In this document: piece by piece, positions 1 through 10,677 of the stretch
Layout of the letters: the number at the start of each line of letters is the position of its first letter
Position numbering within the stretch: the first letter of the stretch is position 1
Assembly: GCF_002310375.3 (NCBI RefSeq)
Contig: NZ_CP023315.3
Span: 2,480,001 to 2,544,000 of the forward strand
Length of the DNA stretch: 64,000 nucleotides
Reading direction: 5' to 3'
DNA from: Caulobacter vibrioides
Lineage (GTDB): Bacteria > Pseudomonadota > Alphaproteobacteria > Caulobacterales > Caulobacteraceae
Position numbers and translations under genes: made by a program
Notes under the pieces: model-generated
Seen by the model: only the letters and a program-made list of their open reading frames with translations
Databases searched by the model: none
What the model was told of the DNA's origin: nothing

Positions 1-862
1 GCTGATTGGCCATCCGCGCGGAATCCGCAGCGGCGTCGGCGAGACGCGCTGTCTCCTCAGCCAGAGCTTTTCGCAGCGAAATGATATGGTCTCGGGCCCG
101 CTCCGCCGCAGCGGCGGCTTCATCAACGCCCTGCCGCATTGCGTCGACGGCGTTCGACGCGCCTGCGGCGGCCAGGGCCGCCGGGGTCACAAGGCGGTCG
201 GTCAAGGTGCGGTTGCGGCGCAGCTCATCCGAAATGCCGTTGGCCTGTCGCAGCAGATAGGCGCCGAGCAGCGTCAGCAGCGCCGGACCGATCGCCAGCC
301 CAGCGAACACCATCAACGCAAAGCCTTCGATCTTGAAGGCCGGAACGCCGCGGGCATAGCCGAGCGCGAAGGCGATCGGCGCCAAGGCCCAAAGCGCCGC
401 GACCGCGGTCGCCAGCGTCCAGAAAAGGACGCCGGACATGCGGCGCGGAACCGTTTCGGAGTCCAGGGCGACGGCCGCGTCCGAGACAGGACCGCGAAGA
501 TCCAGCGCCGCTTCGCGCCTTTCAGGCTTTGTCGCGGGCGCAGCCGGAGCCGGAGCCTCGACGACAGGCGCGGGCGGTTTTGGTGTCGCCGCGAGCGAGT
601 TGCCGACCTTCATCTCCGGCTCAGCGAACCGAGCGGGCTCGGCTTCGCGACGACGCCGCGAGCGGACGGTCGGCGGTGCCGGCACCGCGAGGTCATCCGG
701 CGCGGGGTCATTCAAGGTCAGCGGCTCGGCGGACTGCTCTTCGCCTTCCGGCGTCACGACGGACGACGGCTCCAAGTGTTCAGACGCGGTCTTGGGGTCC
801 TCGGGAGGGATCTCCGTCGGCGTCGCGGAGAAATCGAGCGGTTGGCGCTTCTTAGGCTTCAT
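1..862 (-). CDS. tipN: Polarity factor TipN, N-terminal part (runs off left edge)
   Basis: The reading frame opens at an ATG whose complement lies at 860-862 and stays open to base 1, giving 287 codons without a stop; the C-terminal part is outside the window. The protein begins MKPKKRQPLDF. An acidic, Pro/Ala-rich tail covers about residues 1-140, two hydrophobic helices lie at about 145-169 and 179-204, and an Ala/Arg/Glu-rich heptad-like region starts near 235. This is the architecture of Caulobacter TipN, a membrane-anchored coiled-coil marker of the new pole that positions flagellar and ParA-dependent segregation machinery. The neighbouring cysD/cysNC genes agree with the tipN neighbourhood I recall from C. 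crescentus. The identification rests on architecture, start sequence and context, as most of the coiled coil cannot be seen. Confidence 0.85.
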   Translation of the reverse strand, partial: MKPKKRQPLDFSATPTEIPPEDPKTASEHLEPSSVVTPEGEEQSAEPLTLNDPAPDDLAVPAPPTVRSRRRREAEPARFAEPEMKVGNSLAATPKPPAPVVEAPAPAAPATKPERREAALDLRGPVSDAAVALDSETVPRRMSGVLFWTLATAVAALWALAPIAFALGYARGVPAFKIEGFALMVFAGLAIGPALLTLLGAYLLRQANGISDELRRNRTLTDRLVTPAALAAAGASNAVDAMRQGVDEAAAAAERARDHIISLRKALAEETARLADAAADSARMANQ

Positions 863-1033
863 ACGCAGCCAGGGTCCCAAGGCGGGCATAAAAGGGGCGT
901 CGGCGAGGGGGCGCGTATCAAGTCTCGCGCGCCGAACCCCTCCTTCGCGTGGTGCATGAACCTAGCGGCGAAAAGCCTTGGCGAAAAGCGGCTTTGGTTG
1001 CGTTCTCAAGGGTTGCGACGCATAGGCGCGACC

Positions 1034-1240
1034 TCAACCGCCCCTGGAGACCGCCAATGGCGCGTTCGCGGTGACCGGGACCGGCCGAACGGCGGCGTCC
1101 CGAGCGCGGCTGACGGTTCTGGCTTGCGAAGACTTCGCGTGAGGGCAGACCGCGTGTTCGATCGCGACGCCAAACTGGCAGAGCGCGAAAGAGGACAGCC
1201 AGACGACCGCCACAGCCAACATTTCCGCCAGGAAGCTCAT
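1034..1240 (-). CDS. Possible small membrane protein upstream of tipN
   Basis: A 68-codon frame starts at an ATG (complement of 1238-1240) with a purine-rich GGGGCGAG just upstream; an in-frame GTG four codons earlier is an alternative start. It begins MSFLAEMLAVAVVW, with one hydrophobic helix at about residues 4-27 containing a Cys, followed by a basic, Ala/Arg/Val-rich tail. It lies about 170 bases upstream of tipN on the same strand, in the otherwise empty gap between tipN and cysD, so it could be a short co-transcribed gene. I do not recognise a family, and chance ORFs are common at this GC content. Confidence 0.35.
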   Translation of the reverse strand: MSFLAEMLAVAVVWLSSFALCQFGVAIEHAVCPHAKSSQARTVSRARDAAVRPVPVTANAPLAVSRGG

Positions 1241-1515
1241 AGCTCGCCCCACGATCCCGTAGCGGCGTTATGCGAGAACGGCGCCTCAGAGACGAGTGAA
1301 ATTTTGGTCATGAACAACGCGGCTGTGTCGCCGGGCGCCATGGCATCTGACAGCGCCCCCAGAATTCCGGCGGTTGTCCCCGAGCTCGCACGGGCCTAGG
1401 TGCCAGCCTCAGCCCGGCGCGCCCTTGAGCAGAGGTCATGTCGGAGATTTTTCCTTTGCGGACCCTCGCCTTGGCCCTTACGCAACTCGCACCCGCCGCC
1501 TCTCCGCCGGACCCG

Positions 1516-2451
1516 ATGACGCCCGATATCACCCAGGCTGCGATCACCCCGGCGCGCTTGACGCACCTGCAGCGACTGGAGGCCGAGAGCATCCACATCC
1601 TGCGCGAGGTCGCCGCCGAGTGCGAGCGCCCGGTGATGCTGTATTCGATCGGCAAGGACAGCGCGGTGATGCTGCACCTGGCCGCCAAGGCGTTCTATCC
1701 CAGCAAGCCGCCCTTCCCGCTTCTGCACGTGGATACGACCTGGAAGTTCCGGGACATGTACGCGCTGCGCGACCGGATCGCCTCGCAGCTCGGCTTCGAC
1801 CTGTTGGTGCACAAGAACCCGGACGCCGAAGCGCGCGGCATCAACCCGTTCGATCATGGCAGCGCGGTTCATACGGACCTCTGGAAGACCGAGGGACTGA
1901 AACAGGCGCTTTCCAAGTACGGCTTCGACGCGGCCTTCGGCGGCGCGCGCCGCGACGAGGAGAAGAGCCGGGCCAAGGAGCGGGTCTTCTCGTTTCGCTC
2001 GGCCGAGCATCGTTGGGATCCCAAGAACCAGCGGCCGGAGCTGTGGAACCTCTACAACACCCGCAAGCACCCGGGCGAAAGCCTGCGCGTCTTCCCGATC
2101 TCCAATTGGACCGAGCTGGACGTCTGGCAGTACATCCACCTCGAAGATATCCCGATCGTACCGCTATATTTCGCGGCCGAGCGGCCTGTGGTCGAGCGCG
2201 ACGGCGCGCTGATCATGGTCGACGACGACCGCTTCCGCCTGCGTGACGGCGAGGTTCCGCAGATGAAGAGCGTGCGGTTCCGCACCCTGGGCTGCTACCC
2301 GCTGACCGGCGCCGTCGAGAGCACGGCGGCCACCCTGCCCCAGGTGATCCAGGAAATGCTGCTGACCACCACCAGCGAGCGCCAGGGCCGCGTCATCGAC
2401 CATGACCAGTCCGCCTCGATGGAGAAGAAGAAGCAGGAGGGCTACTTCTGA
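1516..2451 (+). CDS. cysD: Sulfate adenylyltransferase subunit 2 (CysD)
   Basis: This 311-residue protein is the small subunit of ATP sulfurylase, which makes adenosine 5'-phosphosulfate from ATP and sulfate with the GTPase CysN, the first step of assimilatory sulfate reduction. The N-terminal [14 protein letters not shown] is typical of CysD. The PP-loop [11 protein letters not shown] at about residues 41-51 binds [20 protein letters not shown] lies mid-protein, and the end KKKQEGYF matches the family. I chose the ATG at 1516 because it gives the usual length of just over 300 residues; an upstream in-frame ATG at 1438 would add 26 residues not typical of the family. It is followed by the cysNC fusion, with a repeat element between them. 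Confidence 0.95.
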   Translation: MTPDITQAAITPARLTHLQRLEAESIHILREVAAECERPVMLYSIGKDSAVMLHLAAKAFYPSKPPFPLLHVDTTWKFRDMYALRDRIASQLGFDLLVHKNPDAEARGINPFDHGSAVHTDLWKTEGLKQALSKYGFDAAFGGARRDEEKSRAKERVFSFRSAEHRWDPKNQRPELWNLYNTRKHPGESLRVFPISNWTELDVWQYIHLEDIPIVPLYFAAERPVVERDGALIMVDDDRFRLRDGEVPQMKSVRFRTLGCYPLTGAVESTAATLPQVIQEMLLTTTSERQGRVIDHDQSASMEKKKQEGYF

Positions 2452-2469
2452 TGGGCGCCCCGAACGACT

Positions 2470-2620
2470 TCTCCTCACCCGCCAAGCGGGGGAGGTGGCG
2501 CGACGCGAATACGCGTCGTGACGGAGGGGGCGTCCGGCGCCCGGCCGGGATCCAGCGCGCCCTTCACCGCCGTTCGGCGGTCCCCCTCCCCCGTTCCGCT
2601 TCGCTACTCGGGGGAGGAGA
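2470..2620. repeat. GC-rich palindromic intergenic repeat (cysD-cysNC spacer)
   Basis: The spacer is made of nested inverted repeats: CCGCCAAGCGGGGGAGG near the left end and CCCCCTCCCCC...CTCGGGGGAGGAG at the right, with a small palindrome CGACGCGAATACGCGTCG at the centre. Related elements occur at 8086-8228 and 29589-29724. Its last bases, GGGGAGGAGA at 2611-2620, form the ribosome-binding site of cysNC. Confidence 0.7.
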
Positions 2621-2628
2621 ATAACCCC

Positions 2629-4536
2629 ATGGCCCATCAGTCCGCCCTGATCGCCGAGGACATCGAAGCCTACCTGCACCAGCATCAGCATAAGTCGCTG
2701 CTGCGGTTCATCACCTGCGGCAGTGTCGACGACGGCAAGTCCACCCTGATCGGTCGCCTGCTGTACGACAGCAAGATGATCTTCGAGGACCAGATGGCGG
2801 CCCTCGAGGCCGACTCCAAGAAGGTCGGCACCCAAGGCGACGCGATCGACTTCGCCCTGCTGGTCGACGGCCTGGCCGCCGAGCGCGAGCAAGGCATCAC
2901 CATCGACGTGGCCTATCGGTTCTTCTCGACCGAGAAACGCAAGTTCATCGTCGCCGACACGCCGGGACACGAGCAGTACACGCGCAACATGGTCACCGGC
3001 GCCTCGACAGCCGACGCGGCCGTGATCCTGATCGACGCGCGCAAGGGCGTGCTGACCCAGACCCGTCGTCACAGCTATCTCGTCAGCCTGTTGGGCATCC
3101 GCAACGTGGTCCTGGCGGTGAACAAGATGGACCTGGTCGGCTGGGACCAGGGCGTGTTCGACACGATCGTCGCCGACTATCGCGCCTTCGCCGAACAGAT
3201 CGGCCTTTCGGTGTTCACGCCGATCCCGATCTCGGGCCTCGGCGGTGACAACATCGCCGCGCGCAGCGAGGCGACGCCCTGGTTCGACGGCCCGATCCTG
3301 ATGGACTGGCTGGAAGCCGTCGAGGTCGAGGACGACCTCCAGGCCAAGCCCTTCCGCATGCCGGTGCAGTGGGTGAACCGCCCGAACCTCGACTTCCGGG
3401 GGTTCTCGGGCCTCATCGCCTCAGGCTCGATCAAGCCCGGCGACCGCATCCGCGCCCTGCCCTCGGGCCGGGAGAGCCGCGTGGCCCGCATCGTCACCCT
3501 GCCGGGCGACCTTGATCAGGCCGTCGCCGGCCAATCGGTCACCCTGACCCTGGAAGACGAGATCGACATCTCGCGCGGCGACGTCATCGCCGCCGCCGAC
3601 GCCCCTGCCCCGGTCGCCAACCAGTTCGAGGCCACCCTCGTCTGGATGGACGACGAGCCGCTGCCGCCGGGCCGGACCTACCTGCTGAAGCTCGGCGCCC
3701 GCACGGTCGGCGCCAGCATCACCGACATCAAGCACCGCGTGAACGTCAACACGCTGGAAAAGACAGCGGCCAAGCGCCTGGAATTAAACGAGATCGGGAT
3801 CTGCAACCTGTCCCTCGACCAGGCGATCCCGTTCGAGGCCTACGCCGACAACCGCCAGATGGGCGGGTTCATCCTGATCGACCGGCTGTCGAACCGCACG
3901 GTCGGCGCGGGCATGATCAACTTCGCCCTGCGGCGGGCCGACAACATCCATTGGCAGCATACCGACGTCAGCAAGGTCTCGCGCGCCGCTCTGAAGCGTC
4001 AGCGCGGTCAGGTGGTCTGGCTGACGGGCCTGTCGGGCGCGGGGAAGTCGACCATCGCCAACCTGGTCGAAAAGCGCCTGCACGCCCTGGGTCGCCACAC
4101 CTATCTGCTGGACGGCGACAATGTCCGTCATGGGCTGAACAAGGACCTCGGCTTCACCGAAGAGGACCGCGTCGAGAACATCCGCCGGGTGGCCGAGGTC
4201 GCCAAGCTGATGGTCGATGCGGGCTTGATCGTGCTGACCGCCTTCATCTCGCCGTTCCGCGCCGAGCGCCAGCTGGCCCGCGACCTGCTGGAGCCCGGCG
4301 AGTTCATCGAGGTTTTCGTCGACACCCCGCTGGCCGTCGCGGAGGCACGGGACGTCAAGGGTCTCTACAAGAAAGCCCGCTCGGGCCAACTGAAGAACTT
4401 CACCGGCGTCGACAGTCCCTATGAGGCTCCGGTGTCGCCGGAGCTGCGCATCGACACCACCGCCATCGATCCCGTGGAGGCGGCGGAACGGATCGTGGCG
4501 TGGCTGGAAGGCCAGGAGATCGACTACACGATCTGA
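2629..4536 (+). CDS. cysNC: Bifunctional sulfate adenylyltransferase GTPase / APS kinase (CysN-CysC fusion)
   Basis: The 635-residue protein joins two enzymes. The CysN part is an EF-Tu-like GTPase with P-loop GSVDDGKST near residue 31, DTPGHEQY (G3) and NKMDL (G4), and drives APS formation with CysD. The CysC part, from about residue 450, carries a second P-loop GLSGAGKST at about 466-474 and the [12 protein letters not shown] signature of APS kinase, which makes PAPS. Fused CysNC is common in alphaproteobacteria. I chose the ATG at 2629 because GGGGAGGAGA precedes it by 8 bases and MAHQSALI resembles family starts; the longer frame upstream is only repeat sequence. Its last 13 bases overlap the end of the convergent MFS gene. 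Confidence 0.95.
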   Translation: MAHQSALIAEDIEAYLHQHQHKSLLRFITCGSVDDGKSTLIGRLLYDSKMIFEDQMAALEADSKKVGTQGDAIDFALLVDGLAAEREQGITIDVAYRFFSTEKRKFIVADTPGHEQYTRNMVTGASTADAAVILIDARKGVLTQTRRHSYLVSLLGIRNVVLAVNKMDLVGWDQGVFDTIVADYRAFAEQIGLSVFTPIPISGLGGDNIAARSEATPWFDGPILMDWLEAVEVEDDLQAKPFRMPVQWVNRPNLDFRGFSGLIASGSIKPGDRIRALPSGRESRVARIVTLPGDLDQAVAGQSVTLTLEDEIDISRGDVIAAADAPAPVANQFEATLVWMDDEPLPPGRTYLLKLGARTVGASITDIKHRVNVNTLEKTAAKRLELNEIGICNLSLDQAIPFEAYADNRQMGGFILIDRLSNRTVGAGMINFALRRADNIHWQHTDVSKVSRAALKRQRGQVVWLTGLSGAGKSTIANLVEKRLHALGRHTYLLDGDNVRHGLNKDLGFTEEDRVENIRRVAEVAKLMVDAGLIVLTAFISPFRAERQLARDLLEPGEFIEVFVDTPLAVAEARDVKGLYKKARSGQLKNFTGVDSPYEAPVSPELRIDTTAIDPVEAAERIVAWLEGQEIDYTI

Positions 4537-5726
4537 TGACGCCGGGCGCGGCGCGTGAGCAGGATCGCGCCGCCCAGGCCCAGCAGCGCCATCAAGGCGG
4601 TCGCGAGATAGCCGAATGAGCCAAAGGCGTCGAACAGCGGTCCCGAAGCCAAGGTCGCCACGCCCAGCGTAAAGCCCGACGACAGCGCCGAGTTGATCGC
4701 CTGCGCCGGCGACGCCGCCGACGGCGGGGCCAGCTTCTCGATCAGGCGCAGCGAGGCCAGGAACGAGGCTGCGAAGGTCAGGGCGTGCAGCATCTGCAGC
4801 GGGAACAGCGCCCAGAGCGGCGGCTCAAACGCGTAGGCCGTCCAGCGTAGCGCAGCGGCGCCCGCGCCCAGCACCAGGAACAGCTCCGGGCCCCAACGCC
4901 GACGCAGGGGCTCGAGGAACCACATGAACGCCACCTCGGCCGCGACGCCCACGCCCCACAGCACCCCGATCATCGGCTCGCTGATCCCCTGCTTGCGCCA
5001 GAGGATGGCCGAGAAGCTGTAATAGAAGGCGTGCGCGCCCTGGATCAGGCCAGCCGTGACCACCGCCAGGACGAAGGTCCGGTTGCGCAGCAGCTCCGAC
5101 AGGCCATTCCAGCGTTCAGCCCGCGGCGGCTTGGCGCCCTCGGCGTGGACGCGCTCCGGAGGCACCAGCGTCGCGGCGGCCACCGCCCCGAACAGGCAGG
5201 CCGCCGCGATCCAGATGGCGATGATGGTCGGCGCCGCGAACGTGAGGATCGCGCCCATGGCGAGGTTGGCCGCGATGAAGGCGCTGGAGCCCGTGCCGCG
5301 CGGAATGCCGTAGTTGAAGCTCTCCACCCGCGCTCGGCGCAGGGTGATGACGTCGATCAGCGGCGAGACTGTCGACAGCAGGGTCTGGCCGACGAACCAG
5401 GCCAGGATGAACCACCAGAGGTTCGCAGGCCCCAGCAGAGCGCCATAACCGACCGCCGCGCCCAGCAGCAGCAGCACCATGGGCGTTCGACGCAGGGTGA
5501 AGCCGTCCGCCCAGACCGCCAGCACCGGGCCGGTAAAGGGCTTGAGCAGCAGGGGGACGGCCAGGATCAGGCCGATCTCGCCGCCGCTCATCCCGCGATC
5601 GCGCAGATAGGTGCCGATGTACGGCAGGCTGACGCCCGAGCTCAGGAAGATGGCGGCGTAGAACAGGCACAGGCGAACCAGGGTCGAAAGCCCCTGCCCC
5701 TCCGTCCTGTCCGCGCCGCCCGTCAC
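4524..5726 (-). CDS. MFS transporter, HcaT/nucleoside-transporter-like (MFS_1-like)
   Basis: A 400-residue inner-membrane protein with about 12 hydrophobic segments. Its first segments, [20 protein letters not shown], then [20 protein letters not shown], match the MFS_1-like group related to 3-phenylpropionate and nucleoside permeases. The substrate cannot be read from sequence. The start is a GTG (complement of 5724-5726) one base after the metG stop, so the two genes are probably co-transcribed and coupled; no later Met precedes the first membrane helix. Its 3' end overlaps the tail of cysNC by 13 bases. Confidence 0.85.
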   Translation of the reverse strand: MTGGADRTEGQGLSTLVRLCLFYAAIFLSSGVSLPYIGTYLRDRGMSGGEIGLILAVPLLLKPFTGPVLAVWADGFTLRRTPMVLLLLGAAVGYGALLGPANLWWFILAWFVGQTLLSTVSPLIDVITLRRARVESFNYGIPRGTGSSAFIAANLAMGAILTFAAPTIIAIWIAAACLFGAVAAATLVPPERVHAEGAKPPRAERWNGLSELLRNRTFVLAVVTAGLIQGAHAFYYSFSAILWRKQGISEPMIGVLWGVGVAAEVAFMWFLEPLRRRWGPELFLVLGAGAAALRWTAYAFEPPLWALFPLQMLHALTFAASFLASLRLIEKLAPPSAASPAQAINSALSSGFTLGVATLASGPLFDAFGSFGYLATALMALLGLGGAILLTRRARRHQIV

Positions 5727-5727
5727 C

Positions 5728-7437
5728 TTACTCCGCGCCGCCGAAGCGGGCCGTCCATTCGGCGATCTGCTCGTCCTCGATCTTCTTGAAGAGGACCTCG
5801 GGCACGGTGATCGGCGCGCCGACGCTCAGGGTGTCGAGCTCGGCCTTGGCGTCGTTCGACGGCCAGGCGGCCGGGAAGTCGAGACCGAACGCGTCGCTGA
5901 TCTTCTCGGCGGCGAACGGGATGAACGGGGCCGAGATCTTGGCGTACAGCGCCGCCAGGTTCAGGGCGGTGCGCACGATGACGGCGGCGCGGTCGCGATC
6001 GGTCTTGATCGCGGTCCACGGCGCGGCCTCCTGCAGGTACTCGTTGCCGACCACCCAGAGCGCCCGCAGCGCCTGGGCGCTCTTGCGGATCTCGATGGCG
6101 TCCATCTGTTCGGCCAGATCCGTCAGACGGGCGGAAACATCGGCGAACAGCTTCTCTTCCAGCGGACCAGGCTCGCCGCCCGCCGGGACCACGCCCTCGA
6201 ACTTGCTCTCGTTGAACTTCAGGATGCGGTTGACGAAGTTTCCCAGCACGTCGGCCAGGTCGCGGTTCACGGCGCTGGCGAACTGCTCCCAGGTGAAGGC
6301 CGTGTCGCTGCCTTCCGGCGAGTTGGCCGTCAGGTACCAGCGCCACAGGTCGGGCGGCAGGATTTCCAGGGCCGCGTCCATGAAGACGCCGCGCTTGTTG
6401 CTGGTCGAGAACTTGCCGCCGTACCAGTTCAGCCAGTTGAAGGCCTTGAGCATGTCAACGCTCTTCCACGGCTCTTCGGAGCCGAGGATCGTGGCCGGGA
6501 AGCTGACCGTGTGGAACGCCACATTGTCCTTGCCCATGAACTGGACGTAGCGGACGTCCTCAGCGCCCGCATCGGTGCGCCACCAGCGCTTCCAGTCGCG
6601 GTCGGGCGAGCCTTCGGCCCACTCCTGGGTGGCGGCGATGTATTCGATCGGCGCGTCGAACCAGACGTAGAAGACCTTTTCCTCAAAGCCCGGGCGCGGC
6701 ACGCCGTCCTGGGCTACCGGGATGCCCCAGGCCAGGTCACGGGTGATGCCGCGGTCGATCAGGCCCTCGTCGAGGTGCTTGTAGGCGATCGAGCGGGCCA
6801 GCGGCGGCCAGTCGGCGTGGCTGTCGACCCAGGCGCGGATCTTGTCCTGCATCTTGGTCTGCAGCAGGTAGAGATGCTTGGTGTCGCGCACCTCGATGTT
6901 CCGCGAGCCCGAGATCACCGAGTACGGGTCGATCAGGTCGGTCGGGTCCAGCAGGTTGCCGCAGTTGTCGCACTGGTCGCCGCGCGCCTTCTCGAACTTG
7001 CAGTGCGGGCAGGTCCCCTCGACATAACGGTCGGGCAGGAAGCGCTTGTCGTCGACCGAATAGACCATCTGGTCGACGCGTTCCTCGATCAGGCCGTGAT
7101 CTTCCAGGGCCTGGCAGAAGTGCTGGGTCAGGCGATGGTTCTGCGGCGAGGACGAGCGGCCGAAATGGTCCCACGACAGGCCAAAGGCCCGCCCCACGTC
7201 GTGCTGCAGCACGTGCTGCTCGGCGCAATAGGCGGCCACGTCCTGGCCGGCGGCGGCGGCGGCCAGCTCAGCCGGCGTGCCGTGCTCGTCGGTGGCGCAG
7301 ATGTAGAGCGTCTCGTGACCCTGGGCCCGCTTGAAGCGCGCATAGACGTCCGCCGGCAACATGGAGCCCGCGAGGTTCCCCAGGTGCTTGATGCCGTTGA
7401 TGTACGGCAGGGCGGAGGTGATCAGGATGCGAGCCAT
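5728..7437 (-). CDS. metG: Methionyl-tRNA synthetase
   Basis: A 569-residue class I aminoacyl-tRNA synthetase that charges tRNA-Met. It starts [21 protein letters not shown], in which KHLGN is the HIGH signature. The zinc-binding insertion has two CxxC pairs (CPHC and CDNC at about residues 143-159). FSTSNKRG around residue 345 corresponds to the KMSKS loop. The C-terminal helical anticodon-binding domain is complete and no C-terminal tRNA-binding (EMAP-like) extension is present. It shares a likely transcript with the MFS gene downstream and is divergent from the DUF1761 gene. Confidence 0.97.
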   Translation of the reverse strand: MARILITSALPYINGIKHLGNLAGSMLPADVYARFKRAQGHETLYICATDEHGTPAELAAAAAGQDVAAYCAEQHVLQHDVGRAFGLSWDHFGRSSSPQNHRLTQHFCQALEDHGLIEERVDQMVYSVDDKRFLPDRYVEGTCPHCKFEKARGDQCDNCGNLLDPTDLIDPYSVISGSRNIEVRDTKHLYLLQTKMQDKIRAWVDSHADWPPLARSIAYKHLDEGLIDRGITRDLAWGIPVAQDGVPRPGFEEKVFYVWFDAPIEYIAATQEWAEGSPDRDWKRWWRTDAGAEDVRYVQFMGKDNVAFHTVSFPATILGSEEPWKSVDMLKAFNWLNWYGGKFSTSNKRGVFMDAALEILPPDLWRWYLTANSPEGSDTAFTWEQFASAVNRDLADVLGNFVNRILKFNESKFEGVVPAGGEPGPLEEKLFADVSARLTDLAEQMDAIEIRKSAQALRALWVVGNEYLQEAAPWTAIKTDRDRAAVIVRTALNLAALYAKISAPFIPFAAEKISDAFGLDFPAAWPSNDAKAELDTLSVGAPITVPEVLFKKIEDEQIAEWTARFGGAE

Positions 7438-7607
7438 GCGGGCGCGGCCTTTCGGGGGAGTCTACAGAACGCTTGGAAGGGTCCGCATATAGAAGGCTCG
7501 CGCCCGAAACGAAAGCGCAAGCCGATTGACCGAACGGCGTTCTTGGGATCAGCCTGGCGAAAGCTGGGGCCACGAGGCGTGATCCGGTCGTTTCGGGGGA
7601 AACATCG

Positions 7608-8021
7608 ATGAAACAGGTGAACTGGCTGGGCCTTGTCGTCGCCCTGATCGCCGGTCAGGTGATCGGCGTCATTTGGTACGGAAACCTGTTCAGCGCCGCC
7701 TGGATGGGGGCCCAGCGCCTCACTGAGGCGGACTTTGTCGGCCAGTCCTGGAAGATGGGTCTGGGCGTCTTGAACATGATCGTGATCCTGCTGGGTCTGG
7801 ACTGGCTGATCCGACGCCTCGGCGCTGACGGCTATGTCGCCGGCGCCAAGGTGGCTCTGAACACCTGCGTCGCGTTCGCCCTGACCGTGGCGGCGCTGAA
7901 CTACATCTATGCGGCGGGCGCCTTGTCGCTGCTTGCGATCGACGGCGGCTATCAGGTGGTGACCTACACGATCGCCGGCGCGCTGCTGGGCGGTCTGAAG
8001 CGCAAGCCGAAGGCGGCTTAA
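7608..8021 (+). CDS. DUF1761 family membrane protein
   Basis: A 137-residue integral membrane protein with four hydrophobic helices. The start MKQVNWLGLVVALIAGQVIG and the WYGNLFSAAWM motif are typical of DUF1761, a widespread family of unknown function. RLTEADF follows the first helix and a short basic tail KRKPKAA ends the protein. It is transcribed divergently from metG with about 170 bases between the starts. No partner gene suggests a role. Confidence 0.85.
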   Translation: MKQVNWLGLVVALIAGQVIGVIWYGNLFSAAWMGAQRLTEADFVGQSWKMGLGVLNMIVILLGLDWLIRRLGADGYVAGAKVALNTCVAFALTVAALNYIYAAGALSLLAIDGGYQVVTYTIAGALLGGLKRKPKAA

Positions 8022-8085
8022 GCTGAGCGGAACCGCCACCTGAGGATGGAGGGGCAGCGGAGGCTGATCAACACCAGCTAAAATC

Positions 8086-8228
8086 TCCCTTCCCCTTGAT
8101 GGGGAAGGGTTGGGGAAAAATCCTCCCCCAGCGGGGGAGGTGGCCGAAGGCCGGAGGGGGAAGTCCTGCCCACCCGGCCACACCCCCCTCCGGTCTTTCA
8201 GACCGCCTCCCCCACGGGGGGAGGATTT
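8086..8228. repeat. GC-rich palindromic intergenic repeat
   Basis: Nested hairpins fill the gap between the convergent DUF1761 and pccB genes. CCCTTCCCCTTGATGGGGAAGGG at the left is a near-perfect hairpin; CCTCCCCCAGCGGGGGAGG follows, and the right arm CCGCCTCCCCCACGGGGGGAGG pairs with either. The pattern resembles the elements at 2470 and 29589. It may also act as a bidirectional terminator. Confidence 0.7.
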
Positions 8229-8237
8229 TCCGCCCCC

Positions 8238-9770
8238 CTAAAGCGGGATGTTGTCGTGCTTCTTCCAGGGGTTGGACAGTTCCTTGCCCTTCAGGCTCTT
8301 GAGGCCCCGCACGATCCGGCGACGGGTGCCGTGGGGCATGATCACGTCGTCGATGTAGCCGCGAGAGGCGGCGACGAACGGATTGGCGAAGCGGTCCTTG
8401 TACTCGGCCTCGCGGGCGGCCAGGGCCTCGGGGTCCTTGGCCTCGGCGCGGAAGATGATCTCCACCGCCCCCTTGGCGCCCATCACCGCGATCTCGGCGG
8501 TCGGCCAGGCGTAGTTCAGGTCGCCACGCAGATGCTTGGAGCTCATCACGTCATAGGCGCCGCCATAGGCCTTGCGGGTGATGACGGTGATCTTCGGAAC
8601 CGTGGCCTCGGCATAGGCGAAGAGCAGCTTGGCGCCGTGCTTGATGAGGCCGCCGTACTCCTGCTTGGTCCCCGGCATGAAGCCCGGCACGTCGACGAAG
8701 GTGATGATCGGGATGTTGAAGGCGTCGCAGAAGCGCACGAAGCGCGCGGCCTTGCGGCTGGAGTCGATGTCGAGCACGCCGGCCAGCACCTGGGGCTGGT
8801 TGGCGACGATGCCGACGCTCTCGCCGTCCATCCGGGCGAAGCCGCAGATGATGTTCTTGGCCCACTCGCTGGAAATCTCGAAGAAATCGGCCTCGTCGAC
8901 GACCTTCAGGATCAACTCCTTCATGTCGTAGGGCTTGGTCGGATCGGCCGGGACCAGGGTGTCCAGGCTCATCTCTTCGCGCAGCGCCTCGTCGAAGCTC
9001 TCGCGCTCGGGCGCGGCCTCGCGGTTGGAGGACGGCAGGAAGTCGATCAGGCGGCGGACCTGGGTCATGGCCTCCAGGTCGTTCTCGAACGCGCCCTCGG
9101 CGACGCCCGACTTGGCGGCGTGCACGCGGGCGCCGCCCAGTTCCTCGGCGGTGACGACCTCGTTGGTGACGGTCTTCACCACGTCCGGACCCGTCACGAA
9201 CATGTAGCTCGTATCCTTCACCATGAAGATGAAGTCGGTCATGGCCGGCGAGTAGACGTCGCCGCCGGCGCACGGACCCATGATGACGCTGATCTGCGGG
9301 ATGACGCCCGAGGCCATGACGTTCTCAAGGAAGATATCGGCATAACCGGCCAGGCTGTCGACGCCCTCCTGGATGCGTGCGCCACCGGCGTCAAACAGGC
9401 CGATGACCGGCGCCCCGACCTTCATGGCCTGGCGCTGGACCTTGACAATCTTGGCCGCGTGCGCGCCCGACAGGCTGCCGCCGAACACGGTGAAGTCCTT
9501 GGAGAAGACGTAGACGACCTTGCCGTTGATCGTGCCCCAGCCGGTGACCACGCCGTCGCCAGGCACCTTCTGATCCTGCATGCCGAAGTCGGCGCAGCGG
9601 TGCTCGACGAACATGTCGAACTCCTCGAAGGAGCCCTCGTCCAGCAACAGGTCGATCCGCTCACGGGCGGTCAGCTTGCCCTTGGCGTGCTGGGCTTCGA
9701 CGCGCTTTACGCCCCCGCCGGCCTTGGCTTGCTCGCGGCGACGGTCAAGTTCCTCGAGGATGTGCTGCAC
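8238..9770 (-). CDS. pccB: Propionyl-CoA carboxylase beta chain (carboxyltransferase)
   Basis: At 510 residues this has the family length. It transfers carboxyl from biotin to propionyl-CoA, making methylmalonyl-CoA during catabolism of odd-chain fatty acids and branched amino acids. Family signatures include [64 protein letters not shown] and [14 protein letters not shown] chose the GTG at 9768-9770 (complement), which gives [12 protein letters not shown] and has AGGGAG seven bases upstream; the open frame extends 15 codons further to 9815. The biotin-carrying alpha chain is not nearby. The ATP12 gene lies upstream on the same strand. Confidence 0.93.
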   Translation of the reverse strand: MQHILEELDRRREQAKAGGGVKRVEAQHAKGKLTARERIDLLLDEGSFEEFDMFVEHRCADFGMQDQKVPGDGVVTGWGTINGKVVYVFSKDFTVFGGSLSGAHAAKIVKVQRQAMKVGAPVIGLFDAGGARIQEGVDSLAGYADIFLENVMASGVIPQISVIMGPCAGGDVYSPAMTDFIFMVKDTSYMFVTGPDVVKTVTNEVVTAEELGGARVHAAKSGVAEGAFENDLEAMTQVRRLIDFLPSSNREAAPERESFDEALREEMSLDTLVPADPTKPYDMKELILKVVDEADFFEISSEWAKNIICGFARMDGESVGIVANQPQVLAGVLDIDSSRKAARFVRFCDAFNIPIITFVDVPGFMPGTKQEYGGLIKHGAKLLFAYAEATVPKITVITRKAYGGAYDVMSSKHLRGDLNYAWPTAEIAVMGAKGAVEIIFRAEAKDPEALAAREAEYKDRFANPFVAASRGYIDDVIMPHGTRRRIVRGLKSLKGKELSNPWKKHDNIPL

Positions 9771-9897
9771 GCGCGTACTCCCTGCCCGGTCGGTTATCCT
9801 TGGCGGTTCGCCCACCTTATGACCCAGCCCTAGCGAGGCCAGCGCCAGGGCGCAAGGCGGACCTTGCGGCAGCGCAGCATGCGCCGTCGCCGGAGCG

Positions 9898-10620
9898 TCA
9901 CCGCAACGCGGCGAACCAACGCGCGATCATCGCCGCCTCCACGCCCAGCGCCTCGGCCCGCGCCTTGGCCTCTGCGTCCTCGCCCCACTGCTCGGCCTGA
10001 TAGATCTCCTCCAGCCGCGACAGGTCCAGCGCGCCTTGACCGGTCAGCCGCTCGGCCCGGACCGCCAGGGCCAGGGCCGTCGAGCCGAAGAGACCTGCGG
10101 CGAAGGCCACGCCCGCCAGAGCGAAATCGTCGAGGGTCAGGGCCAAGGCCTCGACCGACGCCAGGGTTTCTGGCGGCTGCGGCGTATGGATGATCCCGCT
10201 GACGGGGGTGAACACCAGGCCATGCTCGGCCTTGACCCAGTCCAGGATCGCGCCCCACTCACGCTCTTGCCGCGCGACGAGGGCCCGGGGGCTTTCAGCG
10301 CGATAGCAGAGGTGATCCGAGGCGGCGTAGGCGGTGATCTCCCGAGCCACCTCTGCCCGCGTCTCGGCGATCCGGTCGATGGCGGTGAAGGCCAGGCGCG
10401 TGGCGGGCATCAGGCTGCTGTCGATGTACTCGACCTGCGCTTCCCACTCGGCGGCGATCATTTCGCCCAGCGCCTGGGTGGGCGCAATGAGAGGCTTCTT
10501 GGCCGGCGACTTGGGCGTGCGGCCGTCCAACTGCACCGCAAAGCCCTGATCGACCTGCGCAGCGGCGGCGGCCTTGTAGAAGCGCTTGGGTTTCAACAGC
10601 AGTTCGGACTTGTCGGACAC
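9898..10620 (-). CDS. ATP12 family F1-ATPase assembly chaperone
   Basis: A 240-residue protein matching the ATP12 family, which in mitochondria binds the F1 alpha subunit during ATP synthase assembly and is common in alphaproteobacteria. Features include [23 protein letters not shown] near the start, [19 protein letters not shown], and the central [19 protein letters not shown] typical of the family. It is presumably cytoplasmic. It lies upstream of pccB on the same strand (gap about 127 bases) and is divergent from the DUF1800 gene. The family call is strong; function in this organism is by homology. Confidence 0.9.
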   Translation of the reverse strand: MSDKSELLLKPKRFYKAAAAAQVDQGFAVQLDGRTPKSPAKKPLIAPTQALGEMIAAEWEAQVEYIDSSLMPATRLAFTAIDRIAETRAEVAREITAYAASDHLCYRAESPRALVARQEREWGAILDWVKAEHGLVFTPVSGIIHTPQPPETLASVEALALTLDDFALAGVAFAAGLFGSTALALAVRAERLTGQGALDLSRLEEIYQAEQWGEDAEAKARAEALGVEAAMIARWFAALR

Positions 10621-10677
10621 GGGAAAGGCTCTTTTTTCGCGATTATCCGCGACGGATCGGCGACGGACGGGCGTTGA

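Noticed and set aside
86..1399. A 437-codon plus-strand frame opposite tipN
   Set aside because: The minus strand gives a coherent TipN N-terminus; the plus product is Arg/Gly-rich without motifs.
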